DNA from: Geobacillus icigianus
GTDB lineage: Bacteria; Bacillota; Bacilli; Bacillales; Anoxybacillaceae
NCBI RefSeq assembly: GCF_000750005.1
Contig: NZ_JPYA01000161.1
Location: 1 to 7,170 of the forward strand
Direction: 5' to 3'
Length of the DNA stretch: 7,170 bases
The notes beneath the pieces were generated by a model. That model was not told the origin of the DNA, made no database searches, and was given only the letters and a program-made list of their open reading frames with translations. Shown here piece after piece: positions 1 through 5,485 of the stretch; within the stretch, counting starts at the first letter, position 1; each line of letters starts with the position of its first letter. A program made the translations under genes and the position numbers.

Positions 1-141
1 AAAGAAATATATAAAACAATGAATCAACCACGGATTGGATTATCTGACTATTTCATTTGGAAGGATGATTACGAGGAACGCGTTAAAGCCAATGAGTCTT
101 TGGATATTATTAAAGATCGGCTTTTTCAATTATTGAGTTAA
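1..141 (+). CDS. 3' end of an unidentified protein gene (partial)
   Basis: The first frame is open from the window edge for 46 codons and ends in TAA at 139-141. The visible tail starts KEIYKTMNQPRIGLSDYFIW and ends KDRLFQLLS; it is rich in charged and aromatic residues and has no membrane segment. I do not recognise the family. Because the region downstream is a toxin/immunity array, an immunity protein of an earlier cassette is a reasonable inference, but nothing in these 46 residues proves it. The coding sequence stops 24 bp before the left end of the insertion-sequence remnant, so the gene itself does not appear to be interrupted by it. No terminator is evident between the two. Confidence 0.55.
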   Translation, partial: KEIYKTMNQPRIGLSDYFIWKDDYEERVKANESLDIIKDRLFQLLS

Positions 142-165
142 GTAAATATAAAACTTATTGATAAT

Positions 166-179
166 ACCCGTGGTGCTAG
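166..179 (+). repeat. Left terminal inverted repeat of the IS remnant
   Basis: The 14 bases ACCCGTGGTGCTAG match the reverse complement of 770-783 at 12 positions, including an unbroken GGTGCTAG. This fixes the left edge of the element. Confidence 0.65.
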
Positions 180-268
180 ATAAAATCGAGTAAGCATAAA
201 AATAGCCCTTGCCTGGCGGATCTCCTGTAGAATGAAAGTGCAACCTGTCATTCGAAAGGAGAATCCCC

Positions 269-762
269 GTGCAAGAGCACTTTCATTTTGCTACAGATCG
301 GGCCAAGATTCAAAAGCAATATGCCGCCATTTTCTTTTTTTGTCTCCGCCCAACTGTCATTGATTCAGACGCATCTTCAACGCTGCAACCGCCATTTGGT
401 AAAGCAAGAAGATGGCATGATCATAGCGATTCACATTTTGGGGAAGCTGCTTGACTTTTCTTCCGAACGGGCATGGCATCGTCTTGTAACGGGGAACTTG
501 TTTACGGATGGACAGTTTCTCGAACATTCTCGATCCAACCGCCGTTGCCGGGCGCTGCAAAAATCAGAAACATCGCCCATCCGCATCATGGGAGAGATGG
601 TTCCAACAAAAACGCAAAGTGGTGGAAACGGTGTTCTCTGTCCTCGTCGACCCGCATCGTATCACAGACATTCGTGCCCATTCGATTGTGGGGTTTGAGG
701 TAGCACTCGATGGCATCTTGTTGGTGTATTCACTTGTCATACTTGGGCTAGTTGAGTGTTAG
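269..762 (+). pseudogene. Transposase remnant: frameshift plus internal deletion
   Basis: A GTG start at 269 sits 7 bases after AAAGGAG (254-262 region). Coding-like protein then appears in three different frames in turn. The first frame gives QEHFHFATDRAKIQKQYAAIF. After a run of seven T (335-341) the plausible frame moves by one base and continues with QLSLIQTHLQRCNRHLVKQE and on to RAWHRLVTGNLF and RSNRRCRAL. From about 585 a third frame gives WERWFQQKRKVVETVF followed by a hydrophobic tail ending LGLVEC and TAG at 760-762. The head and tail resemble the two ends of an IS982-type transposase, but the central catalytic part, which would carry most of the DDE residues, is missing. One extra T explains the first frame change. 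The gene cannot make an active enzyme. The family assignment is from memory of such proteins in Geobacillus. Confidence 0.75.
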
Positions 763-769
763 GGTTCAA

Positions 770-783
770 CTAGCACCGCGAGT
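770..783 (-). repeat. Right terminal inverted repeat of the IS remnant
   Basis: Read on the minus strand this is ACTCGCGGTGCTAG, the partner of 166-179. It begins 8 bases after the transposase stop codon (760-762), a normal position for the end of an IS. Confidence 0.65.
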
Positions 784-794
784 AAACATATGCA

Positions 795-944
795 TTTTCT
801 GTGAAAATGCAGGACTGACGCGGATTTTCATCCCCGGGTGGAGGGCAAACCATTGCCCATGGATCTTTTCTGTGAAAATGCAGGACTGACGCGGATTTTC
901 ATCCCCGGGTGGAGGGCAGATCACGCTGCCCATGGAACTTTTCT
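795..944. repeat. Two tandem copies of a 71/73-bp structured repeat
   Basis: Unit 1 is 795-865, unit 2 is 866-938, and the first 6 bases of a third copy (TTTTCT) follow at 939. About the first 50 bases are identical in both units, including GCAGGACTGACGCGG and CCCCGGGTGGAGGGCA. The units differ in a small hairpin near the end: GGGCA-N6-TGCCC (843-858) in unit 1 and GGGCAG-N6-CTGCCC (914-931) in unit 2, so the stem is kept although the bases around it changed. GAAAAT and ATTTTC also pair inside each unit. The repeat starts 11 bp after the IS remnant. The open frame on the minus strand through both units is simply a translation of the repeat. Function unknown; a dispersed intergenic repeat is the likeliest reading. 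Confidence 0.8.
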
Positions 945-1264
945 TTGGTAACAACAATCCCCTCCGAATTGGGAAGGATGTATAGGGGCACGGATCGATT
1001 TTTCGATACAAGCAAACCGCTTTAAATCGTTTGTCCGATTCGCATTCATCCCGTTGTGAGCTTGCATGTGCTCCTCCAAGGAATGATCATATATTAGTTT
1101 CAGTTCATAAAGAAAATGGTAACGATCTTTTGTATACTTCTTTGTGTAAAAAATAGGTAAATATAACTAATCAATTCATGAAAAAATGGTATAAAAATCA
1201 TAATTTATACCTTTATTACTTCTGTTACCATTTATGGTGAACGCAAATGAAGGAGTGAAGCGAA
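945..1264 (+). other. Gene-poor leader upstream of the toxin locus
   Basis: No gene is convincing on the plus strand here. The first half has ordinary composition and a short ATCGA-TTTT-TCGAT hairpin near 993. From about 1080 to 1240 the sequence is strongly A+T-rich and holds several related AAATGGTA words in both orientations (separate entry). It ends with AAGGAGTGA just before the 39-codon frame at 1265. Several TATAAT-like words occur (for example TATACT near 1133 and TATAAC near 1162), but none has a well-spaced -35 partner, so I do not name a promoter. A 48-codon minus-strand frame (1067-921) is discussed in the findings. Confidence 0.5.
1114..1233. promoter_or_regulatory. Operator-like inverted repeats before the toxin locus
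   Basis: AAATGGTAAC at 1114-1123 has an exact reverse complement, GTTACCATTT, at 1224-1233. Inside that pair is a compact palindrome: GGTATAAA at 1188-1195 and TTTATACC at 1204-1211 with an 8-base spacer; it is preceded by AAAAAAT, so the word AAATGGTA occurs again. The same short word in several copies in an A+T-rich leader is what a repressor or activator binding region would look like. No specific regulator is implied, and A+T-rich DNA makes chance palindromes easier. Confidence 0.35.
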
Positions 1265-1384
1265 ATGCTGAGCGGGTCGGACACGATGGATACAGGAAAA
1301 CGGGGGATAGAGGAGCCGACGAATGAGGAGGTTGATCGAACGAGCCTATACATCGCAACCACGAGGGAGCCGTGCGGGCGATGA
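1265..1384 (+). CDS. Small 39-residue frame coupled to the toxin gene
   Basis: ATG at 1265 follows AAGGAGTGA with a 9-base gap from GGAG. The product starts MLSGSDTMDTGKRGIEEP and ends TTREPCGR; it is hydrophilic, with no known motif. Its TGA (1382-1384) overlaps the likely ATG of the toxin (1381-1383) as ATGA, a typical coupling of two genes in one operon, and it supplies the only good ribosome binding site near the toxin start. It could be a real small partner gene, a leader peptide that drives toxin translation, or the shortened remnant of a longer upstream gene. I do not recognise it. Confidence 0.4.
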   Translation: MLSGSDTMDTGKRGIEEPTNEEVDRTSLYIATTREPCGR

Positions 1385-1608
1385 TTCGGCTGAGACCTGA
1401 TGAATTAGAAACGGTCGCGAAGCACATTCCCGATGCCGAAGATGTGTGCCAGCGGGCGCGGATGACGCTGTCATGGGAGCCCTCTTCCCTTGCGATGGAC
1501 CTCCCCGGCGTCAGCACGCCTGCCATCGAAGCGCTGCGGGAGGAATTGATTCATTGGTTGTGGTGCTATGAACAAAAGCTCAACGAAGCCGAAGAGCTGC
1601 TCTATCGC

Positions 1609-1890
1609 ACCGCTGCGGCGATGCGCCAAGCGGACGAGACGCTGGCCGATAACATGAAAGAATTCGGATTGGAGCTTCTTGGTTGGTACGACGTGCAGCG
1701 CGTGTTTGGCGAGTACGATCCGATTACCGGTGAGCGCCTTTCTGTAGGAGACCGCTTGCTGGCAGGGGGAATGTTGCTTGCGTCGATGGCTCCTCCTGCT
1801 AAAGGGGCCGGCAGGTGGCAATCAAGGGCACCAAAGCGATGGAGGCGGCATCTGTCCTATCGAAAACGAAACATGTCGTGCGCTATGATA
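1609..1890 (+). repeat. Linker repeat, copy A (282 bp)
   Basis: This stretch of the toxin gene, from ACCGCTGCGGCGATGCG to CGTGCGCTATGATA, recurs at 4286-4577 with few substitutions. Copy A is 10 bases shorter, and the whole difference falls at one place: GGGGCCGGCAGGTGGC here against a longer GGGGTCGGAATGGC... version there. It encodes the end of the N-terminal helices and the TG-type linker. Confidence 0.9.
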
Positions 1891-1989
1891 AGATAAAGGC
1901 GATCTTCGAAACGACTTATCAGCAAGTCGTCAAAGCGCCGTTTGCGGAAACAGCCCGTTTGTTCAAGAAGCAATGGGATGATTTAGTGG

Positions 1990-2038
1990 AAAGCGTCGCC
2001 TCCGTTTCACGGCAGCCGGCGTATGCGGGAGTTGGACC
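1990..2038 (+). repeat. 49-bp toxin-junction repeat, copy 1
   Basis: This block encodes SVASVSRQPAYAGVGP, the hinge between the shared linker and the variable toxin tip. It is identical at all 49 bases to 3011-3059; immediately after it the two sequences become unrelated. Confidence 0.9.
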
Positions 2039-2538
2039 GGTGTCTCACTTTTTGGAGGATGGAGCGAAAGATGCGTCCCTCAACATAATAAAGAAAGTTG
2101 AGAGGGAGATAGCTGGTAAGAATCTAGTTAAAACGGGAGCTGACAACATCGCATTATACGCGAAGTACAAGGAGGTTCTTAAAGTTACAGAGTTGGCTAA
2201 TCCTCTAGTTGATAGTTTAAGGAAAACAGGTCAACTCCCTCCAAATTATGTTAGTAAGACAGCGGCAATGCAAAAAGGTTGGGCACTAGGAAAAGCGCTT
2301 CATAATTACGTGCCGGGCGGACAAATTGGAGGGGATATATTCAAAAACACTTCTAATCTATTACCGAACACTGAGGGCAGAGTGTGGTACGAGGCAGATG
2401 TAGGTTTAAGTAATACAATGTCTAGAAGTAAACAACCGGGAACAAGATTGCTCTACTCGAATGATGGATTAATGTATATTACGACTGATCATTATAAAAC
2501 CGTGCATTTTATTGGAACATATAAGTAAAGGATGGGAT

Positions 2539-2847
2539 ATGATGGATTTATTAAAGGATAAATCAAGTAGGAAACAAGTTACGTTAGATGTGAGTCATAT
2601 TCAAGATTCTAAGGAACTCCATTCTCTATTAAAAAAAGAGCTTGATTTACCGGATTTTTATGGAATGAATTGGGATGCATTCTGGGATGCGATTACTGGT
2701 CTTGTTGAATTGCCTGAAATTTTAATTTTTGAAGGCTGGGATCATATTGAACGGAAACTACCAGAAGACTCTCAAACGCTGATGAATATCCTCAAAGACT
2801 TTAACGAACAATATCCTCTTTGGAAGTGTCAAGTGATTTATAAATAA
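2539..2847 (+). CDS. Barstar-like RNase inhibitor (immunity protein)
   Basis: The 102-residue product resembles barstar along its length: KELHSLLKKELDLPDFYG followed by NWDAFWDAITGLVELP corresponds to the barstar helix-loop that plugs the barnase active site. D46 and D50 occupy the places of barstar Asp35 and Asp39; a conservative Asp stands where barstar has Glu76. It should bind and block the RNase tip encoded just upstream, in the cytoplasm. The frame is open back to a TTG at 2512 inside the toxin gene, but AAAGGA (2527-2532) fits ATG 2539 (6-base gap) or ATG 2542 (9-base gap), so I start at 2539. Only 10 bases separate it from the toxin stop, and a terminator follows. It appears intact although its toxin is broken. 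Confidence 0.92.
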   Translation: MMDLLKDKSSRKQVTLDVSHIQDSKELHSLLKKELDLPDFYGMNWDAFWDAITGLVELPEILIFEGWDHIERKLPEDSQTLMNILKDFNEQYPLWKCQVIYK

Positions 2848-2853
2848 CATACT

Positions 2854-2889
2854 AAACCTTGATTGGCTGTAGGACTTTCAAGGTTTTTG
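2854..2889 (+). terminator. Terminator of the toxin-barstar operon
   Basis: AAACCTTGA (2854-2862) pairs perfectly with TCAAGGTTT (2878-2886), and the T-run continues to 2888 with more T shortly after. It begins 6 bases after the barstar stop. Confidence 0.85.
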
Positions 2890-2969
2890 TCTTTTCAATC
2901 GTTCAGTAACCATTGATTGTAATTAATTTTTAAGAGTAATTGACCATGGCTTATTTACAAGAATCCAGC

Positions 2970-3637
2970 TTGGAGCTTCTTGACTGGTACGACTTACAGC
3001 GATTGTGTGAAAAGCGTCGCCTCCGTTTCACGGCAGCCGGCGTATGCGGGAGTTGGACCAGTGCCAAAGGTGTGGATGAGTGAAGCGAGAAATGAAGTCG
3101 AAGATGCTACTCTTCATATGATGAAGAAAATGGAAGGAGAGGCCATTGATCGTATACCCAAGTCAAGTCATTCTTCCATTAAGGGTACAGGTAAAGCTAA
3201 ATTTTCTATAAATAACTTGCCAAAGGATCCTAAGGGGGACGGTGATTTACTCACACAACCGCTTCTCGCAATCGTTTCTCAAATAGAAAAACCGGTTGCA
3301 TCAGCTTCTATGTTCACGCGTTCCATCATCGATCGAGGCAAACAGCGTTTTTTCACCGGCCTTTAAGGAATTAATCAACAATGGATGGAAAGATGTTACA
3401 CCGGAAGGAATGGCGAAAAATACTAACTCACGAGAGTTTATCGATCCTGAAACTGGAATGAAGGTTAGATTTGATCCCGGAAAACCAGGAGCAAATGGTT
3501 TTGAAGGTAAAGATCATTATCATGTATATAATCCAAATAGTACAGGTAAAAGAGATTATTATCTTGATGTTAACGGCAATCCAGTGCCAAAAGGCTCGAA
3601 AGCATCTCACATAGAACCATATCTTGGGAGGAGAAAC
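2970..3637 (+). pseudogene. Orphan toxin-tip cassette, out of frame and frameshifted
   Basis: This is a displaced toxin C-terminus with no secretion domain. It opens with a stub of the linker (LELLDWYDLQR, 2970-3002), then jumps over about 290 bp to the 49-bp hinge (SVASVSRQPAYAGVGP), which lies in a different frame from the stub. A new tip follows: PKVWMSEARNEVEDATLHMM and onward in one frame up to a stop at 3366, then, one base over, SPAFKELINNGWKDVTPEG, DPETGMKVRFDPGKPG, GKDHYHVYNPN and GNPVPKGSKASHIEP. The last block, with its HYH core and G-KASHIEP end, resembles nuclease-type tips of Bacillus LXG toxins (perhaps the toxin-24 group; from memory, unsure). The frame change falls within 3296-3366, possibly at the T6 run near 3347-3352. 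No stop codon ends the toxin before the immunity gene. No ribosome site or secretion domain is present, so it is silent as it stands. Confidence 0.75.
3011..3059 (+). repeat. 49-bp toxin-junction repeat, copy 2
   Basis: Identical to 1990-2038. It is the point where the orphan cassette joins the shared toxin backbone and is therefore the natural crossover site for exchanging tips. Confidence 0.9.
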
Positions 3638-4006
3638 ATGAAACCATCAGAATTTATTAAAGCTTACAACCTTCTTGATAGTCTTGTAGAGAAATTAGAA
3701 TATGATGAAGTCAATAAGCAATTAAAGATAACTTTAGAATTGTGTCAGTGGAAGCAATCTTACTATGTTGAAACTGACCCGGAAATGCAACTTGGCATAT
3801 TAATATTCTCTGATGTAACATTCTACAAAACTGAACCTGAATTATTCAATCTTGATAGTAGTGAAATACTAGAGGTTGATTTACTTCCATTTGATGGATG
3901 TGGTGAGCGTATTAAAATAGTTCTTCATGGGGGAGACGATGTAATAATACTAAACTTTCAATCTAAGGAAGTAGAATGGAAAGAAATGGCAGAAGGGAAT
4001 GAATAG
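3638..4006 (+). CDS. Probable immunity protein of the orphan cassette
   Basis: ATG 3638 is preceded by GGGAGGAG and a 4-base gap, a strong ribosome site lying inside the end of the toxin-tip frame. The 122-residue product begins MKPSEFIKAYNLLDSLVEKL and is acidic, with alternating hydrophobic strands (QLKITLEL, GILIFSDVTF, RIKIVLHGGDDVIILNF) and no membrane segment, the usual look of a small immunity protein. I do not recognise the family. Its position directly after a toxin tip is the main argument. The same frame is open upstream through the tip (back to about 3296) because codon 3620-3622 is TAT where a TAA would separate the two genes; a translated fusion is therefore possible, but the internal site makes independent synthesis more likely. 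The gene seems intact. Confidence 0.7.
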   Translation: MKPSEFIKAYNLLDSLVEKLEYDEVNKQLKITLELCQWKQSYYVETDPEMQLGILIFSDVTFYKTEPELFNLDSSEILEVDLLPFDGCGERIKIVLHGGDDVIILNFQSKEVEWKEMAEGNE

Positions 4007-4100
4007 TAGTTAGGAATTTACAGTTCCTAAAACAAGATCGTAAAGCAAAAACAATAAACCAAACAATTAAAAACTTGACAAATATCTTAGACGAGCTTTC

Positions 4101-4145
4101 AAAGGCTTATTCCAACTTGACTGGTAAGGAGGAATGAGCCTTTTT
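4101..4145 (+). terminator. Terminator after the orphan immunity gene
   Basis: AAAGGCTTATTCC (4101-4113) pairs with GGAATGAGCCTTT (4131-4143) over 13 positions with one T-G pair, followed by T at 4144-4145. It lies about 95 bp after the immunity stop. Its 3' arm overlaps the end of a short open frame with no start codon (4003-4137). Confidence 0.8.
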
Positions 4146-4285
4146 ACATGTTCAAAATTAAGCAGGAAAATTGCAAGCATATATTGGGGGAGATATGATT
4201 AGTTGCTCAAGCTTAGGGAGGGGATAAGGCAGAAATAAACGATACATGCCAAGAAAAAACAACAAAATCGAGTATTATTTACCAT

Positions 4286-4577
4286 ACCGCCGCGGCGATG
4301 CGCCAAGCGGACGAGACGCTGGCCGATAACATGAAAGAATTCGGATTGGAGCTTCTTGGTTGGTACGACGTGCAGCGCGTGTTTGGCGAGTACGATCCGA
4401 TTACCGGCGAGCGCCTTTCTGTAGGAGACCGTTTGCTGGCAGGGGGAATGTTGCTTGCGTCGATGGCTCCTCCTGCTAAAGGGGTCGGAATGGCGGGAAA
4501 AGCGGCAATCAAGGGCGCCAAGACGATAGAGGCGGCATCTGTCCTATCGAAAACGAAACATGTCGTGCGCTATGATA
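4286..4577 (+). repeat. Linker repeat, copy B (292 bp), with the 10 bases lost from copy A
   Basis: Near-identical to 1609-1890. It keeps GGAATGGCGGGAAAAGCGGC where copy A has a 10-base gap, so it preserves the unbroken reading frame from the helices through TG linker to KHVVRYD. Both edges are abrupt: unrelated A+T-rich sequence before 4286, and GCCAAAGACC after 4577 where copy A continues AGATAAAGGC. Confidence 0.9.
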
Positions 4578-4603
4578 GCCAAAGACCAAAATTCTTAACT
4601 TGA
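4286..4603 (+). pseudogene. Orphan fragment of the toxin linker domain
   Basis: The fragment reads in one frame from the repeat edge: AAMRQADETLADNMKEFG, WYDVQRVFGEYDPITGE, then LLAGGMLLASMAPPAKGVG and KTKHVVRYD, and ends 8 codons later (SQRPKFLT, TAA at 4601-4603). It carries only the linker part of the toxin: no WXG-like N-terminus and no toxic tip. ATG 4298 is an internal methionine with no ribosome site, so expression is unlikely. It is best read as a leftover from rearrangement of the array, and as the only local copy able to repair the main toxin gene by gene conversion. Confidence 0.8.
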
Positions 4604-4615
4604 TGGGTATGGGAT

Positions 4616-4639
4616 GGGGTCCACACCTTTTGGGACCCC
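4616..4639. terminator. GC-rich hairpin between the toxin array and the minus-strand genes
   Basis: GGGGTCC (4616-4622) pairs with GGACCCC (4633-4639) across a 10-base loop. Neither strand shows a clear T-run after it, so it may be a weak terminator for converging transcription. It lies 13 bp beyond the linker fragment and 14 bp from the end of the minus-strand gene. Confidence 0.45.
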
Positions 4640-4652
4640 CATTCGATTCGGA

Positions 4653-4922
4653 TTATGACTGCGCCTCGCGCAGCTGATGTTCGGCGCGGGCCAGCCGCTG
4701 TTCGCAGCGGGCGAGAACATCATCGTCTGTGCCCGTTGCTTCTTGGCGAGCGCGAGCTAGCTGATGGCGGGCGTTTTGCACCGCTCGTTCGGCGTGCTGA
4801 ATCATCTCGGGGTCGAGCTGCATTGTGGCGTGGCCGACCATGTTTTCCGCCGTCTCCACGAACAGTTCCACTTGTTTCAAATCGTTGTAGCCTGTATGTA
4901 TGTGGGCATCATGATTCGCCAT
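4653..4922 (-). CDS. Small helical protein, probably DUF2564 family
   Basis: Minus-strand gene of 89 codons; ATG at 4922-4920 is preceded by AAAGGGAGGTG with a 5-base gap. The product begins MANHDAHIHTGYNDLKQVEL and is almost wholly helical and charged, with EHA/AQNA-type heptad-like repeats (LDPEMIQHAERAVQNARHQL, ARCEQRLARAEHQLREAQ), so a helical hairpin or coiled coil is likely; there is no signal or membrane segment. I associate the pattern ENMVGHATMQLDPE with the Bacillus DUF2564 family (YpzA-like in B. subtilis), a protein of unknown function found near a cold-shock gene; this is from memory. The cold-shock gene lies 128 bp upstream on the same strand with its own terminator between, so the two are probably separate units. 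Confidence 0.8.
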   Translation of the reverse strand: MANHDAHIHTGYNDLKQVELFVETAENMVGHATMQLDPEMIQHAERAVQNARHQLARARQEATGTDDDVLARCEQRLARAEHQLREAQS

Positions 4923-4977
4923 ATCAACACCTCCCTTTGCTATTGTTTGCCTCTTGACTGAATCTATGCATCGAAAT

Positions 4978-5012
4978 GGAAAAAGGCACCTTGACTGTGC
5001 AAGGTGCCTTTC
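4978..5012 (-). terminator. Terminator of the cold-shock gene
   Basis: AAAGGCACCTTG (4983-4994) and CAAGGTGCCTTT (5001-5012) pair over 12 bp with a 6-base loop. On the minus strand the stem is followed by a T-run (A's at 4980-4985 on the plus strand), so it stops transcription of the cold-shock gene, 39 bp after its stop codon. Confidence 0.92.
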
Positions 5013-5050
5013 GTTTCCGCTCCCGTTCTTTCGTCTATGTCAACGAAGCT

Positions 5051-5251
5051 TTATAATTTGACAACGTTCGCTGCTTGCGGTCCGCGGTTTCCTTGGACGA
5101 TCTCAAACGAAACTTCTTGGCCTTCTTCTAACGTTTTGAACCCTTCACCTTGGATGGCTGTGAAGTGTACGAATACGTCCGAACCGCCTTCCACTTCGAT
5201 GAAACCGTAACCTTTTTCATTGTTAAACCATTTTACTTTACCACGTTGCAT
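5051..5251 (-). CDS. cspB: Cold-shock protein (Bc-Csp type)
   Basis: Minus strand, 66 residues, the standard length for a single cold-shock domain. The RNA/DNA-binding motifs are intact: KGYGFIEV (RNP1) and VFVHFTAI (RNP2), inside a five-stranded barrel starting [13 protein letters not shown] and ending [10 protein letters not shown]. The sequence agrees, as far as I can recall, with Bc-Csp of Bacillus caldolyticus, the thermophilic partner of B. subtilis CspB in folding studies, with R3 and L66 that distinguish it. It binds single-stranded nucleic acid in the cytoplasm and acts as an RNA chaperone. ATG at 5251-5249 is preceded by AGGAGGA with a 10-base gap. A sigma-A promoter lies about 130 bp upstream (5391-5420), leaving the long leader usual for such genes, and a strong terminator follows. 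Some annotators would call it cspD. Confidence 0.97.
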   Translation of the reverse strand: MQRGKVKWFNNEKGYGFIEVEGGSDVFVHFTAIQGEGFKTLEEGQEVSFEIVQGNRGPQAANVVKL

Positions 5252-5275
5252 AATGCTGAATTCCTCCTAATACTT

Positions 5276-5292
5276 TTAGCCTAATCGGCTAA
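5276..5292 (-). promoter_or_regulatory. Hairpin in the cold-shock leader next to the ribosome site
   Basis: TTAGCC-TAATC-GGCTAA is a perfect 6-bp stem with a 5-base loop, 10 or so bases upstream of the AGGAGGA of the cold-shock gene. Cold-shock leaders often control translation by structure; here this is an inference from position. Confidence 0.45.
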
Positions 5293-5390
5293 CCTTGAGA
5301 TTTTATCAAATAACAAAATATACTCCACAGCAATCCAAGGTGCGCCTTCATGCTGAATGCCTGAAATATATTCTGTTATGTGATGACTTA

Positions 5391-5420
5391 ACTATACACT
5401 ACCGGGCGTCACCGCGTCAA
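5391..5420 (-). promoter_or_regulatory. Sigma-A promoter of the cold-shock gene
   Basis: On the minus strand TTGACG (5420-5415) and TATAGT (5396-5391) are separated by 18 bases. Transcription would start near 5384, giving a leader of about 130 nt. Confidence 0.75.
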
Positions 5421-5485
5421 GCAAAAGAAAGGAAATTTCCGAAAAAAATTGTTTCACCATCGCCAAACAGGCATGTTGCCTAGAA

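Larger units (their letters stand above)
166..783 (+). mobile_element. Internally deleted insertion sequence, probably IS982 family
   Basis: The element is bounded by imperfect inverted ends: ACCCGTGGTGCTAG at 166-179 and, read on the other strand, ACTCGCGGTGCTAG at 783-770 (12 of 14 bases agree). Between them lies only the wreck of one transposase gene. The total of about 618 bp is well short of the roughly 1 kb expected for this kind of element, which agrees with the internal deletion seen in the transposase. An ACCC-type terminus and the character of the transposase ends point to IS982; this family name is from memory. I see no convincing target duplication in the flanking bases. Confidence 0.7.
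1381..2528 (+). pseudogene. Polymorphic toxin with barnase-like tip, split by a 10-bp deletion
   Basis: The first part (1381-1896) starts MIRLRPDELETVAKH and has two helical arms around SWE (residues 31-33), as in a WXG100-like secretion domain, then a pretoxin TG-like linker with YDPITGE near residue 112. GTG at 1372 is an alternative start, but ATG 1381 overlaps the preceding stop. The second part lies in another frame (1815-2528) and ends in an RNase domain strikingly like barnase: LPPNYVSK, GGQIGGDIF, WYEADV, TRLLYS and TTDHYKT. Counting from codon 1815, all expected barnase catalytic residues are present: K148, E193, R204, R211 and H226. Against the second linker copy (4286-4577) the gene lacks 10 bases near 1809-1815, which breaks the frame. 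The tip is more A+T-rich than the N-terminal part, normal for exchangeable toxin tips. Such toxins are usually exported by type VII secretion; this copy looks inactive unless its second half is separately started. Confidence 0.85.

Noticed and set aside
795..944. CRISPR array
   Set aside because: Only two units, directly adjoining, with no variable spacers of regular length.
766..1011. 81-codon minus-strand frame with an apparent internal repeat
   Set aside because: It is a translation of the 71/73-bp tandem DNA repeat, has no ribosome site, and its repeats match the DNA units exactly.
1176..1526. 116-codon minus-strand frame opposite the toxin start
   Set aside because: Antisense shadow of the toxin coding region, whose plus-strand product has recognisable domains.
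4003..4137. 43-codon open frame after the orphan immunity gene, ending NLTGKEE
   Set aside because: It looks mildly protein-like but has no start codon or ribosome site, and its end forms one arm of a terminator.
4941..4969. Forespore-type promoter (GCATA, 14 bases, GCAAACAATA) for the minus-strand gene at 4922
   Set aside because: Transcription would begin within the ribosome binding site, and spacing and -10 are both imperfect.
5295..5483. 62-codon plus-strand frame upstream of the MITE-like element
   Set aside because: It overlaps the promoter and leader of the cold-shock gene, has no ribosome site and no recognisable sequence.
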